Source: Chamaea fasciata (Eukaryota > Chordata > Aves > Passeriformes > Sylviidae). Taken from it: 64,000 nt of DNA. Location of the stretch: NCBI GenBank assembly GCA_029207755.1, contig JARCOQ010000011.1:25423712-25487711 (forward strand), given 5' to 3'. The position numbers were made by a program, and so were the translations under genes. Shown here in pieces: positions 22,201 through 32,900 of the stretch. Every line of letters starts with the position of its first letter. Positions within the stretch are counted from its first letter, which is position 1. Below the pieces are notes generated by a model, which saw nothing but the letters and a program-made list of their open reading frames with translations, was not told the DNA's origin and searched no databases.

Positions 22201-24787
22201 GTTGTACACTTATAGCCAACCTTGTGTCCTAAACCATTTCCCTTCCCAGTGCTGTTGTAGGGCATTAAGAGGGATGTGTCTTGGGGACACAAAAGCTTGT
22301 GGGCATCCTTCCTCTGTGTGAGGGTTTACCAAAAATGACGTCCCAGAGAGGGGAAATCCCTCCTTGTTGGAACAAAGTGCTGGAAATATTTGGTTGGCTT
22401 GTGAGAGCAGCCATGCAGGAACTCTCTCTGCCAGGGGACAGGAGCGAGGTGGTTTTGGTGCTGGTGGGGTTTAGCAACTAAAGGGAGAAGTGCATGAGGG
22501 GAGCCACGTGAAGACACACGCGAGGGAGGCAGGGCCTTTCTTCCAAGCTTGATTTCAGCCTCTTGGTGCCTGGACAATGTCAGGACCACTGGTCCATGGG
22601 GAGTTTTCTTTCTGTTGCCACCAAACGCCTGGTTGTGACTGTGTCCATCCTGTTCTGTGCTTGGGGATGTTTTTTCCCCTGGTCCCTGTAGGAGGGAGTG
22701 CTCTTCGCTCCCTGCCCTGGCCACTCCTTTTAAAGAAGTGATAGGCAAAATCAGGTAACATCTGGATTACAGAGAAAAAAGCTGGAGGACAAAGGGGCCA
22801 GGATTGGTTGGCAGATGTATCTACAAGAGGAGCTGCAGGGACACTGCTTATCCAGGCAAATTTGGCAGAGTCCTGAATGAGTGCCTGGTAATCTGATAAA
22901 TCATTTGGAATCCCTTTTAATGTAACCATCATCTCTGATAAAAACAGACAAAAAAGCTTCTACCAAACCTGGGTGGATGAAGGAAGAGGCTCAAATCTTC
23001 TCACACTGAAAGAGAATGCTGGAATTGTCTTTGTGCTGTTGGATTTTTTTTTTCCCCACAACCCATCAGAGATAAATGCAGTTATGGCATCTATGGGCAA
23101 GGACTGCCAGTGCACAGAAAAAACCCACCTCATGATGTTTTCATATTTAAACAGACAGGAAGGGAGGAAGTGTGGGCTCCCAAAAAAGGTTTCACACAAC
23201 GCCTTTTCTCTGTCAGTAAAGTGAAATATAACTGCCATGCTAAAAGGTTTTGCAGCAGCAATTTGCTTTGAATTGCAAGCACAAGATAAATGTGCCATAC
23301 AGGTCTCGATTTTTGAGCTGTGAAGGTGGTGAAAAGGAGAATGTTCTCCGGTCCAGAACAAAAAGATATTTAGAAATATCTTGTTTCAAAGCTCCCAAAA
23401 CATCTTAGCACAAGTGAAGACACTCTGCATTCCTTGTCTTGTTCCTATAATGTGTTGCCCTCTTGTTTCCCAGCTGTACCACCAAGCTTCCCAATGCCAT
23501 TAGCGCTGCTGTCATGTTCAATGTTGTCAGACTTTTCTTTCTACAAGGAACTGTATGTCTTCCAGGCTTTTTTTCCCCCCTAAATGTGCATTCTCTTAAC
23601 AGGATCCCACCTTGAGTTGTGCAGATAAAAGTTTTTGCCAAGTAGCATCACCAGAGGCAAGGGGAATGTAGCCTCTGACCACAAAGGAGGAAGTCTCAGC
23701 CCATAAAATAAGAACCATGTCAGTGATATGTCAGCCTGGAAATTACATGAGTCAGAGCTGTGAATCAGAATCCAGAACATCCAGTGGTGCCCATTTAAGA
23801 AGTACTAAAAAATTGAAGTCCATAGGAATATTTGAAACGCTGCATGAGAAGGAATTATTTTTTAAGAGTACTTCGAGTTTATATTATCCAGAGCATCTCA
23901 ATGGAATGGCTCTGTATTAATAATATCTCATCTATTATGTATATTGCAATAGGCCTAACACAATTGCTGAAGTAGTTTGGGGTTGCTAATTCTTCTCGTT
24001 CTTTTTATTCCCTTTTCTGAAGGGGTAAAAAGATTAGGAGAGTAGTTTAGAGCAAGGTATACATTGCTCTACAGACTTCCCACAGATTAGGAGTACCAGT
24101 CCCTACATTTCTTGTTTTTCTATTTCAGCCTAAAAAATCTCAGTTTTTCTAGAGTTCTTCTTCTATTCTGCCTCAATTTTAATGCCCACTGACTGCACAG
24201 TATCATCACATCATTGCATTATTTATTTTTGATTATTTAATATTTCACTAGAATTCCATTCTCAAGTTACTTTAATACAGTGCTATTTTAAAGGTGCAAA
24301 ATAAGGAAGCTGGGGAATGCAGAAGTAGCTGAATATTGAATTTTCAGCCTGAAATTTTGAATAATCTGGGTGAAAGGGTCCTGGCGGATCCAGTCTGTAA
24401 CACATTGACCAAGATCAGATGTCTTTTGAGATGTCTTTTCTTCTGACAGTTAGTGCATAAAGCTTGATCACTATTAATTATTTTAGACATTTTTTAAGCG
24501 TATGAAAAGTCTCTGGGAAAAATGCAGAGGATTTAGAGGTAAATCTGTGAGCCTTCAGCTGTTTTAGACATTTCCCCCCACTGTGCCTCCATCAGAGATT
24601 CCCTCTGTTAACTCATCACCAAAGCAATCGTGTACTACTTAACGGAGGTGCTATTTTCTACTTCATGTGTCTCCCTATGAATTGTGCAAGAGGCATTAGA
24701 GAGCCCTGCCTTCCACTGAACACATAAAATGGCAGAGCAGAGAAAAAGCTTTGCAGATTTATTGCATTCTCTGTGCACAACCTTTCT
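19281..24787. other. Non-coding DNA, no gene seen
   Basis: Contains an (ATT)n microsatellite at 19705-19734. Open frames up to 162 codons (plus strand 21118-21606) and 140 codons (minus 22326-22748) have no recognised domain and no convincing splice frame. An octamer site ATGCAAAT lies at 21125-21132. No CR1 or LTR is visible. Confidence 0.5.
19705..19734. repeat. Microsatellite (ATT)n
   Basis: About 30 bases of ATT trinucleotides with one or two interruptions at the left end. Confidence 0.8.
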
Positions 24788-24802
24788 GGGAGGGAGGGAG
24801 GG
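24788..24802 (+). other. Perfect G-quadruplex motif
   Basis: GGGAGGGAGGGAGGG: four G3 runs with single-base A loops, the most stable class of predicted G-quadruplex, on the plus strand. It lies in non-coding DNA without a visible promoter. Structure formation is inferred from the motif. Confidence 0.7.
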
Positions 24803-27521
24803 AGACAATCGGAAGCGGGTTGTGCTGTGGAGCAGAGTCTGCAAGGACACAGGAAAATCTTTGCTGACCCCCAAAGATCTTGAGTAGCTACTTAAAACAC
24901 TCCTCATTACCATGAAGATATTTTCCAGGCATTGCCTAGAGGGGAATACTGAAGAAACATGTTCTAAAGTCGGGTTCCTCTTCCTCCCCTCAACCCTTAC
25001 ATCCACAATTTGCAGATCAAGGGGAGGAGGACAGGGAATGAAGAGCAGGGATGCTCTGGCAGGAGGCCGGTCACAAACATCCTTCCACGTGGCACTTCCC
25101 AGTGCACCTCCCGCCACCTGCTCTGGGCTTCCCATGGCAGGAGAACAATCCAACTGGGATTTCCAGCCTATGGTGAGCAGCCTCTTTCTCCTGCTGACCA
25201 GCTGATTTCCAGAGGGGTCCCGTGTGTGCCACGGGCACCAGGTGCAGGGGCAAAAAGCACCTTTCCAATGGAAAGGTTCTGCTTGATTTTCCCAGGTGCA
25301 GGCAGCAAGTCACAGGCTCTCAATGCAGATTTATTTTGTCTTGCTTGGAGGGTGAAAAAGCGAGATTAAAAAAAGAAAAAAAAACAAACCCCAAACTATG
25401 AGGGGATATAAAGTCTCATTGAAACAGTTTCTTTTGTTTTGAAAAATCTCCGTCTTCAATTGTTCCAGAGTTCAGCATGGCTCTCTCCAATTTCCAATAG
25501 AATTGAATCTTAGTGATTGCTGAGCTGTGCATGTGAGACACCAAGGGCTGTTTTTCCAAATGCTTTCCTGTGGCTTTCTGGGTGTCTGTTGTGCCTGGCC
25601 TCTGAAGAGCAGGTTGAACTGGGGGACCGTTCTGCTGAAATGCTGTGCTCTGCTGTTTTCATTTGGGGCAAAAATTCAACCACTGACGCTATTAGGCTGA
25701 GCAACATAAGGCCTAAGTACTAATCTGAGGTTTCTCCGTCAGTTCTTGACTTCTCAGACCTTCACTGTTTTGCCATCTGCTATAATTGAAAATTGCCTTC
25801 TGCAACCAAAGGGAAAATCTAATTTCTCAGCAAGCCATATGGGGTTATTAAGATCATTAAACTCTGGTATGCCATGATGCCTGGGCCAAAAGGACCACAG
25901 GGCACGTAAATATCATGTGATTCATTTTATAGCTTCAGACTGCAAGTTAGGGATTATTTTGATGGCCGTCTGATGATGAAAAGTGCTGGTCAGTTATGTT
26001 GCAGCAAATGTTGCTTGGTGAGGTCAATCCATGGCAGGTTTGCTCAGAGCTGTGATGGATGAGAAGTGGTTTTAACAGTTTTTGATCACAAAGGGTAAAT
26101 CTTTTGCATCAGCCTGACAAATGAACCCAGCCAGTGTCCTCAATTGTATCAGTGATGCTAAAGGCAGCCTTGAATATTAAGAAATCAGAGAAGACAATTT
26201 TCACTTTTTAAGAGGACCTAGACTTGGCTTCTCATACAGGACCTAAAACTGATGGTATAATTTGGACTCTCTTTCTTTAGAATAGGAAAGCTATTCCCCT
26301 ATAGATGCCTGTTGATGAACAGTTTAAGACTAAGTTCCTTAATTTTTTGTTCTATTTTCTGTTTCTGTAGGTTTGATATTTTAAAAGATTTCTCCCTAGC
26401 AAAACCCCCTACTGTGTATTTGATACAACTATGGGGGAGAATATTAAAGCTGATTTTTTGTTAATAGGGCTTCAGAAATGAATGCAGGAGCTGTGAAATT
26501 TACATGAAATTAAAGAAAGAATAGCTCAGTAAATGCAAATAAATGCAGGAACAAATATTTTAATTTGGATTCATGATTAATGCCAAAGGATTACCAGCAA
26601 ACCATTACAATGTGGTGATGACATAAAAACTCAATGGGAATAAAAATTCTATGTTCTATATGCACTGGTTAACTGATGGCAGGAAGCTATTTTTAGCAGG
26701 ACAGCTCAGAGTAATTTAATCTTTTCTTTAAAAAAAATAGCAATTGATTGCATTTCAGGTTTTGTCTATGTTAATTATGTCCCAGAATATTTTTACTGGT
26801 GTAGTATTGTATCAGTTCCTTCATTTTAAAATGTGCCCACTGTGATCAATAGATTTCTTCCCATTCTTCAAGTTATTAAATTCATTTTATTGAAAGTAGG
26901 CATTACTGATTGCCACTTTTCCTTGGGCCATGTAACTAAGGGAGTTAAGAACAAATTGGTGTGATTATATATAAGAATTATAGATAAGGAAAAGAGTGAA
27001 AAATGTTTCCCTCCTTTGGTTTTCCCGTGATCTCCATCTGACTGCATTTCTTTTCTTGCTGTGCCAGACAATAGAAACCAAAGCAGGTCTGGAGAGGCTT
27101 TAGTTTCTGTAGCACTGGGGTCATCTTATCTTACCATTTTGAAATCAATATAAATTAAATAAGGTTAAAAAAATGTGTTTGCTGTTCTATTTTACCTGTC
27201 CAAATGGCCTTTGCGTTTTAGTGTTCATAGAAGTCACAGTCAGAATAAGAGAGCAATACTTAAAATCTTCTCCTAAATTGTGAGTCCACTCAAACTGTGT
27301 ATGTTTGTTTTTGTTTTTTTTCATTTTCTTTGAGAAACCACAAAAAAGCATGGCTGGTTTTTATTTTGCACAAGGGGTGCATTTCTTCTGAAGTTTTTGC
27401 TGCTCTCTGACTGCTCCTGGGCATTGAGGCTGCCAGCCCAGAATGGTACTTGGGAACGGTCAGAAGGATGCACACCCACATCATGTGCAGGTGGGCATGG
27501 CTCTCCAAGCCAGAACTGCTT
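24803..27521. other. Non-coding DNA, no gene seen
   Basis: A 172-codon minus-strand frame (24635-25153) and overlapping plus-strand frames at 24.9-25.4 kb match nothing and shadow each other. 25.8-27.2 kb is very AT-rich, with only one frame above 60 codons. Confidence 0.5.
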
Positions 27522-27541
27522 GGGAAAGGGGTGGGGATGGG
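27522..27541 (+). other. G-quadruplex motif
   Basis: G runs of 3, 4, 4 and 3 with loops AAA, T and AT. It satisfies the standard motif and sits in a GC-richer patch from 27.4 to 27.7 kb. Confidence 0.6.
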
Positions 27542-27949
27542 AGCTGAGGGCCTTGGCATTGAGTCAGGATGCTCAGACACCCCATGACTGTGTGTGCAGG
27601 TAAATGAACCTGCTGCCACCGGGGAGTTCCCACACCACACGTCATCCCTCCCCTCTGCCAGGAGCATCCCCTCTTCTGCTGCAACCACGTGGGAGCTCAG
27701 GACTTTTGGACAACTAACTGATATGATTACATAGAAGCCGTTGATTGTTTGTATTAAGTTATGTTTGTGCATTCTAAAACTCCTGTTCGCGTGATCATGC
27801 ATTACTTGGTTGGTGCTTCTATTTTGTCTACGTGTTTAGTATGCACTTCTAAGGAAATATGATTGGTTACAGTTTAGTGTTTCATGGCCTCCCTTTATTT
27901 AGTTCTTGCAGTCTCGGTGTTTTGTTTCTCAGCCCCTTTTCTCTTATTT

Positions 27950-28300
27950 TAGAACAATTTACGTCTTAGTAACCGTGACGAATTCTAGAGGGTTCTGATA
28001 GGAATGACTAAAGACGGTGTGGTTGGAGCACAGTGTGGCCGAAGCTGTTTAAATACTTTGCTACACAGCCACCCTTCTGTGGGTACGTTCATTTGAGATG
28101 CCTGTATGAAGGAACCCTCACCCTGCGCTAATTGCAGTGTCCGTCTTAATACATCTCAAACCCAGGAAAAAATGAGTGAGGCCTCAATAATGAAGTGTTT
28201 GCTGGCATGACGTGCATGCAGAAATGATTGTTGTGCCCGATTGCTAATTAAAGGCAGCCCAAACCCAGCAAAATCCTAACTCATCTGAAACTAATGGGAA
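27950..28300. promoter_or_regulatory. Candidate conserved non-coding element 2
   Basis: Homeodomain cores TAATTG (28129-28134) and TAATTA (28245-28250), a TGACGTG word near 28208 and several surviving CpGs (around 27965-28060) lie in a stretch with no open frame. The right end, 28257-28308, resembles the recurrent SINE-like motif of this window, so part of the element may derive from an old repeat. Regulatory function is inferred. Confidence 0.3.
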
Positions 28301-28308
28301 TTTTATCT
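28257..28308. repeat. Relic of an ancient SINE-like motif
   Basis: Words CAAAATCCTAACTCATCTG and CTAATGGGAATTTTA follow the same order as the SINE-like core seen elsewhere in the window (CACTGAAGTCAATGGGA type). It is old and diverged, and the family assignment is uncertain. Confidence 0.35.
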
Positions 28309-28793
28309 CCACCATGTGCAAGTTTTGTTTCTGGCTTTTTTATGCACTGCTGGTAGCGCTGGTCTTTGATGTGGATCACAAGTGAGCCCATGAGGGATTA
28401 TGCAACGGAAATAATTTGAAGCCATCCCTGACCTAATCTGGCTTGAAGGAGATCAAGTGCTCATAGTATCGTTACTGTCACATGAGGCTGAGCATGTCTG
28501 TATTTGTCTAACTTCAGTCTTAAGTGTGCCATGAACTATGGATGGTGTCTTCCCTGCAATATCCTCCCGCTCTGCATTATGAGAGCAGTAATGTAGACAT
28601 GCCTGTTGTGGCTGAATGTCTCAAATTCTGAGAATCAGTCCAATCTCAGCACCAGTGCCATGGGAAAGTTGTGTTTTATCGATTCCTCTTTTCTCATTAT
28701 TAGACTGATTCCTCCTGCACAAGATTTATTCATAGGCTTTGCTTAATTTTTGCTTTCAGCCTTACAGTGTATCAAATCAATATTTATTTTCAC
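28309..28793. other. Non-coding DNA, no gene seen
   Basis: Ordinary AT-rich sequence between the candidate element and the splice-bounded stretch. No frame of interest. Confidence 0.45.
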
Positions 28794-28941
28794 CTGTGGG
28801 AATGGCTCCACAGCAATACCAGGCTTCCCCAGTTTCCAAGTAGCAGATTAGAAACTCTGCTTCAATATCAGGGGCGACAGTGGAAACATCATCTGGAGAT
28901 GTCTTCAAGGGATCATCTACAGCAATGCCTTTAGAGCAAAG
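28794..28941 (-). CDS. Possible orphan internal exon (148 bp, minus strand)
   Basis: On the minus strand an open stretch of 49 codons is preceded by a plausible acceptor (TTTCTGGTACAG, ending at 28942) and followed by a good donor (CAG/GTGAAA, from 28793). The length of 148 bp is typical of a vertebrate internal exon. Phase would be 0 at the acceptor and 1 at the donor. An in-frame stop lies a few codons upstream of the acceptor, so the frame is confined close to the exon. The product is acidic with a cysteine-rich end (ETGEAWYCCGAIPTG). I do not recognise the protein. No partner exon was found in the window. It could be an exon of a gene with very long introns, a pseudoexon, or chance. Confidence 0.2.
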
Positions 28942-29629
28942 CTGTACCAGAAACAAAGCCACTATAAATTAACTTTATAAGACGCAATTTCTTTGCTAGA
29001 AGCATTTTTTGTAACTGATAAATGGAGAAAACTGAGGTAAAATACACCCTGGCTTTAACTGAAGTTAACTACAGAAATCAGTGCAAATATATGGGAATAT
29101 AACACAGAATATGGTGTGATCTACCCAGGAGAGATGGACAAGAAAGCAGAGAATATACTAAAACCTAAAAAACACTCTTAGGGAAAGATATACTTTCTTT
29201 CCTATTTTCAAAAATTCAGGCTCAGCTTCAGGCTCCCTGAATCAGTGTCTGTCTTCAGGTCAAGGTTGAAGGAGGAGTCAGAGCCATCTCCTTCCAGTGA
29301 AGAGTGAACTCTGCCTTAGTCACACAGGTGGGAAGGCAGAGAATGAAACAAGGCAAGGAAAGCAGAAAATCTCCCCCTCATTTAATAGGAGGAGCTGTCC
29401 TTCCAGCAAACTGCTACAGAAAGTAAAAGGGATGAGATCAAGCATCTTTCCTCCTTCCTGAGCCGTACAGAATTCAACAGAGAGAAACATCATCTTTTCT
29501 GTTGAAAAAAATACTCTTTTCCTGATAGATAAATCACCTGCTGTTCACCACAGCTGGTGACTTTCTCATTAAATAATGTTCTGCTTAGTGCATCATTAGA
29601 CTAAGATAACCCACAACTTCTTAAAATTT
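28942..29629. other. Non-coding DNA, no gene seen
   Basis: AT-rich sequence upstream (minus-strand sense) of the candidate exon. No second exon or promoter signal is apparent. Confidence 0.45.
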
Positions 29630-29900
29630 CAGGGTGCTCTCATCACTGGCCGAGTGGGCCGGGCAACTCGCAGTCCTCAAATCTGTTTTATCGATCTGCA
29701 GGCAACCTGATTTCGTATTGCCAGAAAGTAGTTAAAATTAACATTTAGTTCTTGAGAAAATTCAGCTCTAAGAAGATAGATTAAGTCTAAGGGCCCTGTC
29801 TTTAAGGACAATAACCATATAGTGCTGCTAATGGAAATGCAATTGAACGCCCTTTGCTTGGATAAGCATCCCTAACAGGATTGTTTAGCGTGCAATGATT
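29630..29900. promoter_or_regulatory. Candidate conserved non-coding element 3
   Basis: The left part keeps several CpGs (29640-29720) in a CpG-poor region and is followed by TAAT-type and GATA-type words. There is no open frame and no repeat similarity. The appearance suggests a conserved enhancer, but this is only compositional inference. Confidence 0.28.
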
Positions 29901-32900
29901 TCATCTGACTAAGTGACTTCACTGCGGTTCAGCTTTGAAAGTAGATTTCTAATGAAGATTAACAAAGTAATATTTATCTGGGCTGTGTGCTTAAACTCTT
30001 GGATCATGCTGAGGACCTGGAGCCCGAGGTGGATGGAGGCAGCCTCTCCTTTAGGATTGTTACCAAGGGATTCTCTCTTGGGTCTGCTTTGCCCCTCAGC
30101 ACAGCTTCAAGGTGGAACGAGGAGCATCTGGCCTGTTAGTCCAGCTCCTCATCCCTAATGAATTTATTTATAATAGTTACTGTCTTGTGCCTCTGTAGTT
30201 ACAATCCAGTGGTTGATCTTTAGGAGGTGCAATGTCAGCTCTAAAGGCTGAGATCTCTTTAGATGATTAAATCTGTCAGGGAAAAAAAAGCTCTTCAATA
30301 TATGCATTTTCCTCCTTGTGTGTGGTCCTTAAAACCAGGAAGGGTGATAGATTCATATCCACACTTGGCACCCACAGAGCCGACCCTATGTTTAAGATTT
30401 TTGTCCATTGGTCAGCTCAATCCTTTACAGGCAAAAAGGGTCAATCAAGGAAGTGTCCCCCCGGTTCAGGTGTGATAAATGTTTTTGATTTCCCATCCCT
30501 TGTCTGCTGAGTAAAGTTACACAGTGTATATAATAACACCCATACTTTTAAGATTTTCTATCACCTTGTTATCAGTAGAAGTCATAAATCAGAATATTCA
30601 TCACTTTTAACTCTGCTCATGGTACCATATATATCTGCTGAAGTGTCTCTGTGGATAAGGCAGGCTATATGTAGCTGAAAGACCCAGAGAATTATGTTCA
30701 CATCAGCGAACATAAAAGTATCATCAAGTTTTTCTGTAATAACACTTTTCAGCTGAATTGGCCATGCTGTGACCTCTGCTAAATTTATGGGAATGAGGGA
30801 TTTGAGGCTACTCCCTGGACTTTCAAGTTCTTGAATGATTGTGAGAAGAAAAGAACCATTTAGGGATCCCTTCAGTATAAAGTGCTGCAATTCAGAGTTT
30901 CCTTGAGCCTTGGTGCTGATATGAAGAGTTATGTTTAGACCTGGGTAACCCTTCAGTTATCTCTGACAAAAACCAAGACATGAGTCTCTCTGAACCGTAT
31001 CTGGACAGATAAGGATTCAGAAAATATGTATAAATATAGTGAAGATTGGGTTCTGTCAGGCCTTCTCTAAGACATCTCAGAGTAGGAGTTCAAAGAAACT
31101 AATAATAACTCAATCTTTAATCTCACAAAATCAGAGTAGTATTTTTACAGGGCTGTGCCTGTGTTTGGGGCCATCTCAGCTCTATACTGTTTATATCCCT
31201 ATCGCTCTCCTGTAGCATTTCCACAGCAATCCAATGCATTTGAGAGACATCACTCCACATTTGTTCCATACAAACAACAGCAACGTGCACCAAAAGTAAG
31301 ACTCAACTTAATTTTGTAGAAATGGTTCCTTCTGCAGTAAGCAGAAAAGTCACGAACCTACAAAGCAGAGCTGGTGTCTGGTACAAGTGAGATGCACAAT
31401 TCCATCTGCTCACTGCTGCAAGGACTCTTTTTTGTAGCAATATAGACACCACTGGAAAAGGCTTCTGTTGGGTGAACCACCTCTGCACAGCACCATGTCC
31501 CAAGGTCTGGTGGAGGTGATGCTTTTTGTGTGTGTGTTTCACCACCCATCACTGCACTTTCCTGGCCTTTCCGATAAAAGGACTTGGCTCTGCAGCAGGG
31601 GAGGGACTGTTGCCTGGCATTGTCCAGTCTGACGCTGAATATTTGAGTCTGGCTGAGTGCTTTTGGTGGGTGAGGCAAAGACTGTCCCAGAAAGCGCCCG
31701 AGGAAGCTCATCTGGGGAAGTTCCCAGGGGAGGAATTAAGCAGGAAGGAGACAGCAAGCTGGGTTTGGCAGCATGGGGGGTGTGGAGAAGAGCTGTGAAA
31801 AGACTCAAATCTGAGTTTCAAAGGGGAAGATGAGAGAGGAAATTTCCTAGGGATCCAAAGGAGCTTCTGTAGCTACAGATTGTTACTCTGGGAAACCCCA
31901 CTGGACTGAGAGCAAGGGAGGAAGAAAGGGATAATGAGCAGGGATGAGATTCGTTTGCAATTTCCACGTTTCACCTGGCAGAACCAACCCTTCTTTATCT
32001 TGCTGTAGTCTGCTGCCCAACAGCACTAACTTTGAAGTTTAAAAGTGCTGTTGGTGTTTTGGAGTGCTTTAAACAAAAAGTAAAAACATCTCCATCACGC
32101 TCCATTGAATACCTTGAGGTCTTGTCGCAATTCAGGTGTGAGCTTGGAGAGGCAGCTCCGTTTTGTGCCACTGAGGGTTTCTTTTCCCAGAGTTATGTTG
32201 CAGAATTTATTTTAATTCCAAACTGGGAAATTTGCAGATATGTCTTCCTTAAGACTTTTGGTCCGCAGAAATCTTGCCAAAAATCTTAAAGCTTATGGAG
32301 GCTATGAAATTGAAGCAAACAACTTAAACATTTGAAGCTTTACAGCTAGTCTGGGGTTAATAACTTGAAATCTAACATTTTATATCCTTTTTTTACCATA
32401 GCTAGCAAACCTAGCAGCATTTTTTACTTTCAGACTTATCCTACTTGAGAGTAGTCCATGCAGTGTCGAGGAATGTTTTTTCTCAGAAATAATTTAATTT
32501 TGAAAAGGGGGTTTTGTTTTGTGTGAGTTCTGTGTGTACACATCCTTGAGAAGATTGCTGCAGACCGTTTAGAAGAACATTCAGAGCTACCCAGCGTATA
32601 AATGAAATGTAAGGAATTAAAACACTACCTGGAATTTTTGCATTAGTGGTGAACTGACTCTGATTATGTTTAACTTCCAATGATAAAGGAGGTTTATCTT
32701 GCAATATTAGGACCCTAAAAATATACTGCTGAAACCACAGTTGTGTAAACACCTGTGAAAAAGTACTTTCTCAAAGGTCTCAAGAGTCTGTAACCTTGTG
32801 ACCTCAGCATACATCTTGTTGTAGTATTACGGCTTTGATTTTGGCAGCAGAAGACAAGGAAATTTCATGAGTAAGGACCTCACAGTCATTAGTTAATCAG

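Noticed and set aside
24635..25153. 172-codon minus-strand open frame
   Set aside because: No recognisable domain, shadowed by plus-strand frames, no flanking splice or promoter signals that fit.
27290..27802. 170-codon minus-strand open frame
   Set aside because: Lies in the GC-richer patch with the G-quadruplex, matches nothing, and its end reads through low-complexity A/T-rich DNA.
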